NCBI GenBank assembly: GCA_044448685.1
Contig: JBIOHC010000016.1
Coordinates: 9,922-73,921 of the forward strand
Direction of reading: 5' to 3'
DNA: 64,000 nt
Origin: Palsa-965 sp044448685
GTDB taxonomy: Bacteria > Bacteroidota > Bacteroidia > Palsa-965
Shown here: positions 8,892 to 17,378 of the stretch, in pieces
Numbering within the stretch: the stretch's first letter is position 1
How the letters are laid out: every line of letters begins with the position of its first letter
The notes under the pieces: model-generated
Databases searched by the model: none
The model's input: the letters and a program-made list of their open reading frames with translations, nothing else
Told to the model about the DNA's origin: nothing
Made by a program: the position numbers and the translations under genes

Positions 8892-10127
8892 CTATACTTC
8901 TGTTCGACTTGCAGCCATGGAAACAGCAGAAATCCAGGCTGTGGTCCAGGCCGACTGAAAGTTAAATCCCCCTGTGACACCATCAATATCCAAGACTTCC
9001 CCGGCGAAATAAAGGCCGGGGCAAATCCTGCTTTCCATGGTTCTGAAATCAACTTCCTTCAAATCGACCCCTCCGCAGGTAACAAACTCTTCTTTAAAAG
9101 TAGTTTTTCCCTGCACAAGGTATCTATCCATACAGAGACGATCTTTTAATGCCTGAAGGTTAATGTTCGTCATTTCAGCCCATTTCAGTCCGGGGATAAT
9201 TCCGGATTGTTCAACCAAATACTCCCATAATCTTTTGGGCATGTTATACAAAGGGTGGTTAAACACCAACTTATTGTTCCATTCTTTTCTGTATTTGAAC
9301 AGGTTAGTCTGTATCTCATCACCTGTATGGTCTCCGATCCAGGAAATACGAATGGAAAATTTATAATTCAGGGCATGGAGATCGCGGGCGGCCCAGGCTG
9401 AAAGCTTCAGTATGGCCGGGCCGCTGAATCCCCAATGGGTGATGAGAAGAGGGCCTGAACTTATTCTGTTCAGGTTTTCGATTGAAATGCGGGCATCCGG
9501 TACAGACAACCCCATCAGATTATGCAAGTCATTTCCCGGTACATTAAATGTAAAAAGCGAGGGAACAGGAGTTTGAATGGTATGCCCCAATTCTTTAAGC
9601 CATTGATAGGCTTCAGCTTTCGGGCTGCCGCCTGAAGCAATAAGTATAAAGTCGGCATTCAGGCTTGTTCCTGAAGCAAGGGCAAGTTCAAATCCAGAAC
9701 TCAGAACTTTTATGTTTTTCACTTCCGAACCTGTCCTGATCCGGACCCCAAGTTTATCGGCCAGGCCTTGCAAACAGTTTATGATCGTATCGCTCTGATT
9801 AGATTCCGGGAACATCCTGCCATCTTCTTCCGTCTTCAACGTCACTCCTCTTTCCCTAAACCATTCCACTGTATCCCCGGTATTAAAACGGCTGAAAGCG
9901 CCTCGGAGCTCCTTTGAGCCCCGCGGATAATAGCCTGTCAATAAGCTGTTTTCAAAACAGGCATGGGTCACATTACACCTTCCACCGCCCGAAACACGGA
10001 CTTTGGAAAGAAATTTCTGTGTTTTTTCCAGAATACAGACTTCCATTTCCGGTGCCTGTTCTTTTAAATTGACAGCGGCAAAAAAACCCGCTGCACCCCC
10101 TCCTATGATCAAAGCTCTTTTTGCCAT
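8892..10127 (-). CDS. BaiN/HI0933-family FAD-dependent oxidoreductase
   Basis: The 411-residue flavoprotein begins with the FAD-binding motif ALIIGGGAAGFFAAVN and carries the family signature GGGRCNVT (about residues 46-53). Its C-terminal FAD segment AGEVLDIDGVTGGFNFQ (about 376-392) is also conserved. These mark the HI0933/YhiN/BaiN group of NAD(P)/FAD oxidoreductases. Some members reduce bile acids, but most are uncharacterised, and no substrate can be inferred here. It lies upstream of the PD40 gene in the same orientation; that gene has its own promoter in the 60-bp gap. Confidence 0.88.
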   Translation of the reverse strand: MAKRALIIGGGAAGFFAAVNLKEQAPEMEVCILEKTQKFLSKVRVSGGGRCNVTHACFENSLLTGYYPRGSKELRGAFSRFNTGDTVEWFRERGVTLKTEEDGRMFPESNQSDTIINCLQGLADKLGVRIRTGSEVKNIKVLSSGFELALASGTSLNADFILIASGGSPKAEAYQWLKELGHTIQTPVPSLFTFNVPGNDLHNLMGLSVPDARISIENLNRISSGPLLITHWGFSGPAILKLSAWAARDLHALNYKFSIRISWIGDHTGDEIQTNLFKYRKEWNNKLVFNHPLYNMPKRLWEYLVEQSGIIPGLKWAEMTNINLQALKDRLCMDRYLVQGKTTFKEEFVTCGGVDLKEVDFRTMESRICPGLYFAGEVLDIDGVTGGFNFQSAWTTAWISAVSMAASRTEV

Positions 10128-10190
10128 ACAGGTACAATTGTACAGCTTTTTTTCAGCTATGTCCAGCCATTATTAAATTTCTTTCTCTCC

Positions 10191-10221
10191 TTGGCTGTTT
10201 CATAAAATTCGCTTAGGTTTG
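10191..10221 (+). promoter_or_regulatory. Promoter for the SPFH/zinc-ribbon operon
   Basis: TTG at 10191-10193, a 20-bp spacer, then TAGGTTTG at 10214-10221 match the Bacteroidota consensus. The start codon of the SPFH gene is 34 nt downstream of the -7 box, giving a short leader of about 28 nt. Confidence 0.7.
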
Positions 10222-10255
10222 ATTGTTCTATATTCATACACCAAAACGCTATTCC

Positions 10256-11377
10256 ATGGGCTTATTTGACAAAATCAGAAATGAATTTATTGACATTATT
10301 GAGTGGCAGGATGACACCAACGATACCATAGTATGGCACTTTCCCCGTTACCAGAATGAGATAAAAATGGGAGCCAAACTGACGGTAAGGGAAAGTCAGG
10401 TTGCCGTATTCATGAATGAAGGTAAGATTGCGGATGTATTCCAGCCTGGCATGTACACGCTGGAAACCCAGAATATGCCTGTTATGTCAACACTTAGAGG
10501 ATGGAAGTATGGTTTCAACAGTCCTTTTAAAGCCGATATCTTTTTTCTGAGTACCCGTCAGTTTCTGGATCAGAAATGGGGAACAAAGAATCCTATCACG
10601 CTGGATGACGAACGTTTCGGAATGATAGAACTGAGAGCATTTGGTTCATTTGCTTTTCGTGTAACAGATGCCGGTAAATTCCTCAAGGAAGTTTCCGGAA
10701 CAGAAAGCACCTATACAACGGAAGAAGTCGGCGGTCAGCTGAAAAGTCTGATCGTTACAAAATTCACGAATGCGGTTGGGGCAGGGAATATCCCTATTGA
10801 GAAATTCGCTGCAAATCTGGAGGATTTAAGTAAGCTGGGTCAGGAAAAACTGAATACGGATTTTACCGATTATGGTCTGACCATTACCAAATTTCTGGTT
10901 GAGAATGTCAGTATGCCGGAAGATCTCAAAAAAGAAATCTTTGAATACAGTCGCCTCAACAAGATTGACATCAATAAACTGGCTCAGATGAAAGCCGCCA
11001 AATCCATTGAAATTGCAGCTGCCAATCAAGGTACGATGGGTATGGGAATGGGTATGGGGATGGGTATGGGAATGGGCAATATGATGACAAATGTGATGGG
11101 TTCGAATATGATGGGGAACCAGCAGCAGCAACAACAACAAAACACCAATATACCTCCTCCAATGCCGGCCCAGGTTCAGTATTTTATGGCTGTCAATGGT
11201 CAGCAGGCAGGACCTTTCAATGAACAACAGCTGATGCAGATGGTTCAGAGCGGGCAGCTTACGCGTGAGACATTGATCTGGAAAAATGGTATGGCAGCCT
11301 GGCTGCAGGCCGGTCAGGTAAGTGAATTGTCGGCATTGTTCAGCAGCATGCCTCCGCCAATGCCTCCGGCTTTATAA
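10256..11377 (+). CDS. SPFH-domain protein with Met-Gly repeat and C-terminal GYF_2 domain
   Basis: This 373-residue protein has an N-terminal SPFH (virion-core-like, YdjI type) domain over about residues 1-250. A low-complexity linker of seven Met-Gly pairs follows (about 261-274), then an Asn/Met/Gln-rich stretch. A GYF_2 domain ends the protein (QYFMAVNGQQAGPF, about 305-360), with the typical tryptophan at LIWKNGMAAW. SPFH proteins of this type form membrane-associated oligomers in stress responses; GYF_2 domains bind partner proteins. I chose the ATG at 10256 because the SPFH family begins MGLFDKI-like. The downstream zinc-ribbon gene is 40 bp away and is probably its functional partner. 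Confidence 0.85.
   Translation: MGLFDKIRNEFIDIIEWQDDTNDTIVWHFPRYQNEIKMGAKLTVRESQVAVFMNEGKIADVFQPGMYTLETQNMPVMSTLRGWKYGFNSPFKADIFFLSTRQFLDQKWGTKNPITLDDERFGMIELRAFGSFAFRVTDAGKFLKEVSGTESTYTTEEVGGQLKSLIVTKFTNAVGAGNIPIEKFAANLEDLSKLGQEKLNTDFTDYGLTITKFLVENVSMPEDLKKEIFEYSRLNKIDINKLAQMKAAKSIEIAAANQGTMGMGMGMGMGMGMGNMMTNVMGSNMMGNQQQQQQQNTNIPPPMPAQVQYFMAVNGQQAGPFNEQQLMQMVQSGQLTRETLIWKNGMAAWLQAGQVSELSALFSSMPPPMPPAL
11036..11077 (+). repeat. In-frame hexanucleotide repeat, seven ATGGGN units
   Basis: Seven tandem ATGGGN units encode the Met-Gly run between the SPFH and GYF_2 domains. The third codon position varies (T, A, T, G, T, A, C), so the peptide repeat appears held by selection rather than by a recent slippage event. 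Loss or gain of a unit would keep the frame. Confidence 0.9.
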
Positions 11378-11385
11378 ACCGGTTT

Positions 11386-11413
11386 TAAATCCTTAATCCA
11401 AAATCCCAAATCC
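11386..11413 (+). repeat. Heptamer tandem array (NNAATCC x4) before the zinc-ribbon gene
   Basis: Four consecutive 7-mers end in AATCC: TAAATCC, TTAATCC, AAAATCC and CAAATCC. The array stops 4 nt before the ATG at 11418 and therefore covers the translation initiation region. A related array precedes yajC at 32930-32964. Confidence 0.8.
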
Positions 11414-11417
11414 CTTT

Positions 11418-12548
11418 ATGGATAATTTTGACGAGAAGACCGCAGAAATAAAGAACGAAACAAAATGTAAGGATTGCGGAGCAATTCTCAAATTTGCTCC
11501 GGGTACAACCAGCCTGAAATGTGAATACTGCGGTGTTCAGAATGAAATTCAAAGCGCTTCACAGCCTGTTGTGGTTGAAGAAATAGATTTTGAAAAATTC
11601 ATTCATGAACAGGCTTCCGCTGCCGAAACCCATGAAATAAATACCGTCAAATGTACCAGTTGCGGGGCCACGACAACACTTAAACCGAATGTGAGTTCGG
11701 ATAATTGTCCCTTTTGTGATACCCCTATGATTGTTACTTCGGGCAGTTCCACAAAAGTGATCAAACCCAAATACCTGCTTCCGTTTAAAATAGACGTTAA
11801 AAAGGCAAAAGAGTCTTTCCGGTCATGGATATCCGGATTATGGTTTGCCCCGAATGACCTGAAAGCGTATGCCGACAAGACGGACAAGATCAATGGAATG
11901 TACCTGCCTTACTGGACCTATGATTCCAATACCAGTACCACCTATATCGGTGAAAGAGGTGTTTACTATTATGAAACTGTCAGTTATGAAACCACCGATA
12001 AAGACGGGGAAACAGTAACAGAAACAAGGGAGGAACGGCGTACAGCCTGGTATCCGGCAGCAGGCACAGTATCTAATACGTTTGACGATATCCTTGTCCT
12101 GGCCAGTCAAAGTTTACCTGATAAATATACCCGCGGGCTGGAACCCTGGGATCTGGATCAGCTTGCTAATTTCGATGAGAAGTATCTGAGCGGATTCCGT
12201 ACCGAAAGTTATCAGGTAGATGTAAAAAACGGATTTGACAAAGCCAAGGAAGTGATGGCTCCTGCAATCCAGACTACTGTGATGCAGGATATCGGAGGTG
12301 ACGAACAACGGGTCATCACGGCCAATACCAGTTACAATGACATCACATTCAAGCATATTCTTCTCCCTATCTGGCTGAGTGCATACCGGTATAACAGCAA
12401 AGTTTACCATTTTATGGTCAATGGACGTACCGGGGAAGTACAGGGTGAACGCCCTTACAGTGCAATGAAAATTGCACTGGCTGTAATAGCAGGTATCGCC
12501 ATTATTGCTACTGCGGCATACTTTTATCTGCATCACAAACATCATTAA
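11418..12548 (+). CDS. Zinc-ribbon membrane protein (SPFH partner)
   Basis: The 376-residue protein has two zinc-ribbon knuckle pairs: CKDCGAILKF with CEYCGVQ (about 17-40), and CTSCGATTTL with CPFCDTPM (about 77-101). A longer mixed domain follows, rich in Tyr and Thr around the segment YLPYWTYDS. A single transmembrane helix near residues 349-368 ends in a His-rich tail. Similar proteins are sometimes mis-annotated as PriA-like helicases because of the ribbons; no helicase motif is present. Position directly after an SPFH-GYF protein suggests the two form a membrane assembly. Molecular role unknown. Confidence 0.7.
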   Translation: MDNFDEKTAEIKNETKCKDCGAILKFAPGTTSLKCEYCGVQNEIQSASQPVVVEEIDFEKFIHEQASAAETHEINTVKCTSCGATTTLKPNVSSDNCPFCDTPMIVTSGSSTKVIKPKYLLPFKIDVKKAKESFRSWISGLWFAPNDLKAYADKTDKINGMYLPYWTYDSNTSTTYIGERGVYYYETVSYETTDKDGETVTETREERRTAWYPAAGTVSNTFDDILVLASQSLPDKYTRGLEPWDLDQLANFDEKYLSGFRTESYQVDVKNGFDKAKEVMAPAIQTTVMQDIGGDEQRVITANTSYNDITFKHILLPIWLSAYRYNSKVYHFMVNGRTGEVQGERPYSAMKIALAVIAGIAIIATAAYFYLHHKHH

Positions 12549-12622
12549 TCGAGTATATCTGGCGGAAAACCCTGAAAAGACCCTGTTGATCTAATTTATT
12601 CTCCTGGACGGGCAGAGAGGCT

Positions 12623-12630
12623 TATATTTG
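12623..12630 (+). promoter_or_regulatory. -7 box TATATTTG before the 12641 gene
   Basis: An exact TAnnTTTG element ends 10 nt before the ATG at 12641. I see no good -33 TTTG at 19-20 bp. Confidence 0.5.
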
Positions 12631-12640
12631 CCGTCTACCC

Positions 12641-13105
12641 ATGAAAACATCTGCTTTAGGACTAATCCTGTTTCTGACATTGTTCTGTTCGGTTGCCTTT
12701 GTTGGTATTGTCCGAAGCACGGAAACGGATCGTCCTTCCGACGCAAATAAATTCTCTTCCGGACGCATAAGTAAAGAGGATCTGACGATAGAATTACCTT
12801 CTGCCATTTTCAAGGGACGTACTGCAGCTATCAAGATCCGTTTCAATGACATCAAACACAGGAGGCTTAAAGAAGGCAAAGCAACTATTGTTTTCATTGT
12901 GAATGGAACGCCACAGGAGGTAGCTATTGAAAACGGACAGGGTAGCCTGAACCACCTGTTCAATGAGCATGAAATTTACATCTACGCCGATGATTTCCTG
13001 TTTCATGAACAGATTCGTTTTACCAACCTCTGGTTATTCCTTCTTCCCGCCCTGGCCCTCTTGCTTATTTTTATCGGTATACGCTACCGGAAAGAAAAAG
13101 TCTGA
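12641..13105 (+). CDS. Hypothetical membrane-anchored protein
   Basis: I do not recognise a family in this 154-residue protein. An N-terminal hydrophobic segment (about 5-24) looks like a signal peptide or anchor. A beta-rich middle domain (about 45-120) follows, then a C-terminal transmembrane helix (about 129-147) ending in Arg-Tyr-Arg-Lys-Glu-Lys. The arrangement suggests an exported domain held by the C-terminal helix with a short basic cytoplasmic tail. It is the first of three small genes in the same direction; the other two are soluble and lie 36 and 3 bp apart. Confidence 0.7.
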   Translation: MKTSALGLILFLTLFCSVAFVGIVRSTETDRPSDANKFSSGRISKEDLTIELPSAIFKGRTAAIKIRFNDIKHRRLKEGKATIVFIVNGTPQEVAIENGQGSLNHLFNEHEIYIYADDFLFHEQIRFTNLWLFLLPALALLLIFIGIRYRKEKV

Positions 13106-13114
13106 GAAGCATCG

Positions 13115-13122
13115 TATCTTTG
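13115..13122 (+). promoter_or_regulatory. -7 box TATCTTTG before the 25-residue repeat gene
   Basis: An exact TAnnTTTG element lies 19 nt upstream of the ATG at 13142. No clear -33 box is visible. Confidence 0.5.
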
Positions 13123-13141
13123 TTAAAAGATCCTTTGGTTC

Positions 13142-13552
13142 ATGAAATCCTATTCTGAAGAAGCAATACGTAAGCTCGCAGAAGCCCTGTTGGGAAATTC
13201 CCAATCATACAACTGGCTGGCTGAAAACGGATTTAATGAATTACTTGTACTTGTTTCATTGATTAAGGGTAAGAAGGAGTCCATTCGCTGGCTGATGGAA
13301 AACAAATTTGTTGAACTTGCTGCTTTCGGCAATGCAGTGCTTGGCGACAAGAATGCATTCGACTGGCTTCTTAAAAACAAGGTTGCCCTTTGGGCCCTGG
13401 TGTCACATGCCGGAGAAGGGGACAAAAATGCCATGAAACTGCTTTCCGATAAAAAACTTCAAGCATATGTATTTCTTGCCCAGGCAATATTAAAGCTGAA
13501 TAACGACGATCAGATGGGCGATCTGGAAGCTGCACACAAATTTCACGGTTAA
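13142..13552 (+). CDS. Small alpha-helical protein built of four 25-residue repeats
   Basis: The 136-residue protein consists mostly of four tandem units of exactly 25 residues: 18-42, 43-67, 68-92 and 93-117. Each begins with Gly, has a central Trp-Leu (Trp25, Trp50, Trp75; Leu-Leu in unit 4), an Asn or Lys turn, then a hydrophobic helix. Residues 3-17 look like the second half of a preceding, degenerate unit. The pattern suggests a short alpha-solenoid, comparable in outline to HEAT or Sel1 repeats but with a shorter period. There is no signal peptide. I do not recognise the family. The next gene starts 3 bp after the stop, so the two are probably co-expressed. Confidence 0.75.
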   Translation: MKSYSEEAIRKLAEALLGNSQSYNWLAENGFNELLVLVSLIKGKKESIRWLMENKFVELAAFGNAVLGDKNAFDWLLKNKVALWALVSHAGEGDKNAMKLLSDKKLQAYVFLAQAILKLNNDDQMGDLEAAHKFHG

Positions 13553-13555
13553 GGA

Positions 13556-13807
13556 ATGAGAATAATAGCCACTATCCCCCACCCTTCCATAAGGATCAGC
13601 ATTTTTCATATGAATGAGAAATACCTTGTAAAGCTGGAAGCCGGTCCTATGGAACAAACTTTCAAATTTGATCAGGGAGCAGTAAAAGGCCCGGAAGATA
13701 TTGAAAAAATTATGGATAGTGAATTCATTAAAAAGGCTTTGGTCCGTTTCAATGAAATGTTTCTGTCATTAAACGAAGCCAGGCAAAGAGCAGAAGGCAA
13801 TCCCTAG
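13556..13807 (+). CDS. Small conserved-looking hypothetical protein
   Basis: This 83-residue soluble protein has a beta-rich N-terminal half (MRIIATIPHPSIRISIFHM) and a helical C-terminal half. No family is recognised. It starts 3 bp after the repeat protein and ends 3 bp before the convergent ornithine aminotransferase gene. A methionine at residue 19 (13610) is an alternative start, but the close coupling to the upstream stop favours 13556. Confidence 0.7.
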   Translation: MRIIATIPHPSIRISIFHMNEKYLVKLEAGPMEQTFKFDQGAVKGPEDIEKIMDSEFIKKALVRFNEMFLSLNEARQRAEGNP

Positions 13808-13810
13808 TCT

Positions 13811-15055
13811 TCAAAAGGCAGCAAGGGCCTTACGTATGATGGAGACACAATCCATCAACTGTTCTCGGGTGATGACAAGAGGAGGCGCAAAACGGATAAT
13901 ATCACCGTGTGTAGGTTTGGCAAGTAAACCAAGATCCTTCATTTTCATGCATACTTTCCAGGCATTACAGGCCTCGGTTTCCTTTATCACCATTGCGGCA
14001 AAGAGGCCTTTCCCTCTGACAGTCCTTACGAGATCAGGAAATTCGAGGTGTAGCTTATTTAATTCTGAAAGGAGTATGGTTCCCATTTTTTCGGAATTCT
14101 CTGAAAGTTCTTCATCCCTCAAAACTGTCAATCCGGCAATCCCAACTTTACAGGCCACAGGGTTGCCACCATAGGTGGATCCATGCTGGCCGGGTTTTAT
14201 ACCCAGCATGATTTCATCATTGGCAAGTACAGCGGATACCGGATACATTCCGCCTGAAATAGCTTTGCCGAGAATCAGAATATCGGGCTGTACCAAATCA
14301 TGATCACAGGCCAGGCGCTTGCCTGTGCGTCCTAGTCCACTCTGGATTTCATCTGCAATCAGCAATACATTGAATTTTTTACACAAGGCTGCACAGGCTG
14401 CCAGGTAACCTTCATCCGGTATGATAACCCCGGCTTCACCCTGTACCGGTTCTACCAGAAATCCGGCAATATCCGGATCTTTCTGAAGCAGATCTTCCAA
14501 TGCCCCTGCATTGTTATAAGGAATTTTAAGAAAGCCGGGTGCCAAAGGGCCGAACTTGCCATAGGAATCCGGATCAGTCGATAAAGAAATGATGGCAATA
14601 GTCCGTCCGTGAAAATTATTTTCACATACTACAAGCTTTGCTTTATCCTGAGCAATGTTTTTCTTTTCATATGCCCATCTGCGGGCAAGTTTTATAGCTG
14701 TTTCAACGGCTTCTGCGCCTGTATTCATGGGCAGGACTTTATCAAATCCGAAATAAGATGTGATAAATTTTTCATATTCACCCAGACAGTCATTGTAAAA
14801 TGCTCTTGATGTCAGGCTAAGCCTCGAAGCCTGTTCAGTCAGGGCACGTACTATTACAGGATGGCAATGCCCTTGATTGACAGCAGAATAGGCCGAAAGA
14901 AAATCGAAGTACTGATGTCCTTCCACATCCCATACAAAGACCCCTTCCCCTCTTTCAAGTACTACCGGTAAAGGGTGGTAGTTATGGGCTCCGTATTTGT
15001 TTTCCAGGTCTATTGCTCTGGATGTGGCATTTTTATCAGACATAACAGAATTCAT
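13811..15055 (-). CDS. rocD: Ornithine--oxo-acid aminotransferase
   Basis: This 414-residue class-III PLP aminotransferase transfers the delta-amino group of ornithine to 2-oxoglutarate, yielding glutamate semialdehyde. The PLP lysine lies in LILGKAISGGMYPVS (about residue 255), preceded by LLIADEIQSGLGRTG, whose Asp contacts the cofactor pyridine. The N-terminal motif NYHPLPVVLERGEGVFVWD is typical of ornithine aminotransferase rather than acetylornithine aminotransferase. An internal ATG at 15043 is a possible alternative start. The gene is divergent from the rlmD-type gene; a TACATTTG box on the minus strand at 15091-15098 could drive it. Confidence 0.93.
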   Translation of the reverse strand: MNSVMSDKNATSRAIDLENKYGAHNYHPLPVVLERGEGVFVWDVEGHQYFDFLSAYSAVNQGHCHPVIVRALTEQASRLSLTSRAFYNDCLGEYEKFITSYFGFDKVLPMNTGAEAVETAIKLARRWAYEKKNIAQDKAKLVVCENNFHGRTIAIISLSTDPDSYGKFGPLAPGFLKIPYNNAGALEDLLQKDPDIAGFLVEPVQGEAGVIIPDEGYLAACAALCKKFNVLLIADEIQSGLGRTGKRLACDHDLVQPDILILGKAISGGMYPVSAVLANDEIMLGIKPGQHGSTYGGNPVACKVGIAGLTVLRDEELSENSEKMGTILLSELNKLHLEFPDLVRTVRGKGLFAAMVIKETEACNAWKVCMKMKDLGLLAKPTHGDIIRFAPPLVITREQLMDCVSIIRKALAAF

Positions 15056-15090
15056 GGCGAAAGGATATTAATACAATCAGAAACAGGCCT

Positions 15091-15098
15091 CAAATGTA
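15091..15098 (-). promoter_or_regulatory. -7 box TACATTTG for rocD
   Basis: Read on the minus strand this is an exact TAnnTTTG, 35 nt upstream of the rocD start. No convincing -33 element lies 19-20 bp further up. Confidence 0.45.
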
Positions 15099-15158
15099 GT
15101 GATTTTCCGGCAGATGGGTTACCATCAGGGGGATTGGCTATGCAATGCACACAATTTG

Positions 15159-15166
15159 TACTTTTG
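15159..15166 (+). promoter_or_regulatory. -7 box TACTTTTG for the rRNA methyltransferase gene
   Basis: An exact TAnnTTTG ends 6 nt before the ATG at 15173. A TTG sits 22 bp upstream (15134-15136). The position supports 15173 as the translation start and implies a leaderless mRNA. Confidence 0.6.
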
Positions 15167-15172
15167 GCATCC

Positions 15173-16597
15173 ATGAAAAACAAAAAGCCATTACCCCTGC
15201 TCACGAATGTCGAAATTATCGATACAGGTACGGAAGGTCAGTCTGTCGCTAAAGTGGAAGAGATGGTAGTATTCGTGAAAGGAGCTATCCCGGGTGATCT
15301 AGTGGATGTACAGCTAACCCGTAAAAAGAACAAATTTGCCGAAGGAGAAGCCGTTGCTTTTCACACCTATTCTCCAAACCGGGTAAAGCCGGCATGTGAG
15401 CATTTCGGTATTTGCGGAGGCTGTAAATGGCAGCATATGAATTATGACACCCAGCTTCAGTTCAAACAAAAACAGGTTTGGAATGCACTTGTTCGTATCG
15501 GGAAACTTGATATTCATGAAATAGCAACCATTCTGGGTTCTGCTCAAATTTATGGTTACCGGAATAAACTCGAATTCACTTTCTCCGATAAGAAATGGCT
15601 TACAAAAGATGAAATAAACGATCCTGAACTTTCTTTTACCCAGGGTCCCGGAGGCTCCCGGAATGCACTTGGATTCCATATCCCCGGGCTTTTTGACAAA
15701 ATACTGGATATTCATACCTGTCACCTCCAGGCCGACCCTTCCAATGCAATCCGGAATGAGGTGAAACGATTCTGTCAGCAGGAAGAGATTCCTTTTTTTG
15801 ATATAAGGGCACAAAGCGGACTGATGCGGAATCTGATAATCCGTACCTCCAGTACCGGTGAAACAATGGTTATTGTGATTTTTTATGCCGAAGACCCGGC
15901 AGTAGAGAAACTGATGAATCATCTTCGAATAACCTTTCCGGAAATCACTTCCCTGCTTTATGTGATTAACGGCAAAAGAAATGATACCATCTTTGATCAG
16001 GAAATAAAAACCTTCCACGGACAAGACCATATCCTGGAGCAGATGGAAGAACTTAAGTTCCGGATTTCGCCTAAATCTTTTTACCAGACCAATTCGGCCC
16101 AGGCTTATGAACTCTATAAGGTGGCAAGGAATTTTGCCGGCCTGAAGGGTACGGAGCTGGTTTATGACCTGTATACAGGCACAGGAACAATAGCCAATTT
16201 CGTGGCAGCCAGAGCATCAAAAGTGGTTGGGATTGAATATGTGGAGGCTGCTATTGCCGATGCCAACATAAATTCCAGTCTGAACGGAATTAAAAACACG
16301 CAGTTCTTTGCAGGAGATATGAAGGATGTGCTGAATGATTTTTTTTTAGCAGAAAATGGGAGGCCGGATGTTATCATCACCGACCCTCCCCGTGCAGGTA
16401 TGCATGAAGCAGTGGTAAGAAAGATAGACAGCATCCGTCCTGAAAAAATCGTGTATGTAAGCTGTAATCCTGCTACGCAGGCCAGGGATCTGGCCCTTCT
16501 GAATGAGTCCTATGCGGTTAAGGCAGTGCAGCCGGTAGATATGTTTCCGCACACCCACCATTTAGAGAATGTTGTGTTGCTTGAAAAAAAGCCATGA
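15173..16597 (+). CDS. rlmD: 23S rRNA (uracil-5-)-methyltransferase, RlmD/RumA family
   Basis: The 474-residue protein has an N-terminal TRAM domain (about 8-65) and an iron-sulfur cysteine cluster, CEHFGICGGCKW (about 75-86). A further cysteine lies in DIHTCHLQ. The C-terminal SAM methyltransferase domain carries DLYTGTGTIANF, ITDPPRAGMHE and the catalytic VSCNPATQARDL. The family methylates U1939 (RlmD) or both U747 and U1939 (RlmCD); the sequence does not settle which. The open frame extends upstream into rocD on the other strand, but the conserved region begins at MKNKKPLPLL (15173). The stop overlaps the next start by 4 bp. Confidence 0.9.
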   Translation: MKNKKPLPLLTNVEIIDTGTEGQSVAKVEEMVVFVKGAIPGDLVDVQLTRKKNKFAEGEAVAFHTYSPNRVKPACEHFGICGGCKWQHMNYDTQLQFKQKQVWNALVRIGKLDIHEIATILGSAQIYGYRNKLEFTFSDKKWLTKDEINDPELSFTQGPGGSRNALGFHIPGLFDKILDIHTCHLQADPSNAIRNEVKRFCQQEEIPFFDIRAQSGLMRNLIIRTSSTGETMVIVIFYAEDPAVEKLMNHLRITFPEITSLLYVINGKRNDTIFDQEIKTFHGQDHILEQMEELKFRISPKSFYQTNSAQAYELYKVARNFAGLKGTELVYDLYTGTGTIANFVAARASKVVGIEYVEAAIADANINSSLNGIKNTQFFAGDMKDVLNDFFLAENGRPDVIITDPPRAGMHEAVVRKIDSIRPEKIVYVSCNPATQARDLALLNESYAVKAVQPVDMFPHTHHLENVVLLEKKP

Positions 16598-17364
16598 ACC
16601 GGCATCAGCTGAAGAGTTTTCTGGATGAAAAGGCCGATTTCTATAACCGGACAACTTTTATTGAAACGGATCCTGTTTCCATACCCCGGCGGTTTTCAAA
16701 ACAGCAGGATATAGAAATAGCCGGTTTTTTCGCTTCTGTCCTAGCCTGGGGCCAGCGTCCTACCATTATCCGTAATGCCAACAGGATCATGCAAGGCATG
16801 GATGAAAGTCCTTATGAATTCATTCTCAATCATACAGAGTCAGAACTTAAACCGTTTAACAAAATTGTACACCGTACTTTCAACGGAACGGATTGTATCT
16901 GCTTTATAAAGGCATTGAAACATCTTTATACATGCTACCCTACCCTGGAATATGCTTTTCTGGATGACCAAACAGGCGAAGATCCGGATATACGAATGTC
17001 TATTTCCCGGTTCAGGAAGCGCTTTTTTTCCATACCCTATCCTATTCATGCTGCCAAACATGTGTCTGATCCGGAAGCCGGGTCGGCCTGTAAGCGCATC
17101 AATATGTTTTTACGCTGGATGGTGAGGAAAGACCTGCGTGAAGTGGATTTTGGAATCTGGAAACAGATTCCCCCTTCACGCCTTATGTGCCCTCTGGATG
17201 TACATTCCGGAAATGTAGCCCGTAAACTGGGTCTGCTGAGCAGGAATGCGAACGATTGGAAAGCCGTGGAGGAGCTTACCCGGGCACTTCGTAAAATGGA
17301 TCCTTCAGATCCGGTGAAGTACGATTTTGCCCTTTTCGGTTTAGGAGTATTTGAAGGCTTTTAA
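16594..17364 (+). CDS. TIGR02757/DUF2400 family protein
   Basis: This 256-residue soluble protein matches the DUF2400 (TIGR02757) family through its opening MNRHQLKSFLDEKADFYN, the FFASVLAWGQRPTII block (about 49-63) and the later MFLRWMVRKDL and CPLDVHSGNVARKLGL segments. The helical layout with a conserved Asp-Val-His resembles DNA glycosylase-like helix-hairpin-helix proteins, but no enzymatic activity is established. It overlaps the rlmD-type gene by 4 bp (ATGA), so the two are co-transcribed. Confidence 0.88.
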   Translation: MNRHQLKSFLDEKADFYNRTTFIETDPVSIPRRFSKQQDIEIAGFFASVLAWGQRPTIIRNANRIMQGMDESPYEFILNHTESELKPFNKIVHRTFNGTDCICFIKALKHLYTCYPTLEYAFLDDQTGEDPDIRMSISRFRKRFFSIPYPIHAAKHVSDPEAGSACKRINMFLRWMVRKDLREVDFGIWKQIPPSRLMCPLDVHSGNVARKLGLLSRNANDWKAVEELTRALRKMDPSDPVKYDFALFGLGVFEGF

Positions 17365-17378
17365 AAGCTTAAAATATG

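Noticed and set aside
10132..10143. Perfect 12-bp palindrome GTACAATTGTAC before the BaiN-type gene
   Set aside because: Short, single occurrence, no matching -7 box or regulator nearby; could be chance.
15314..16030. 238-codon minus-strand frame opposite rlmD
   Set aside because: It is antisense to conserved methyltransferase sequence and lacks a plausible start context.
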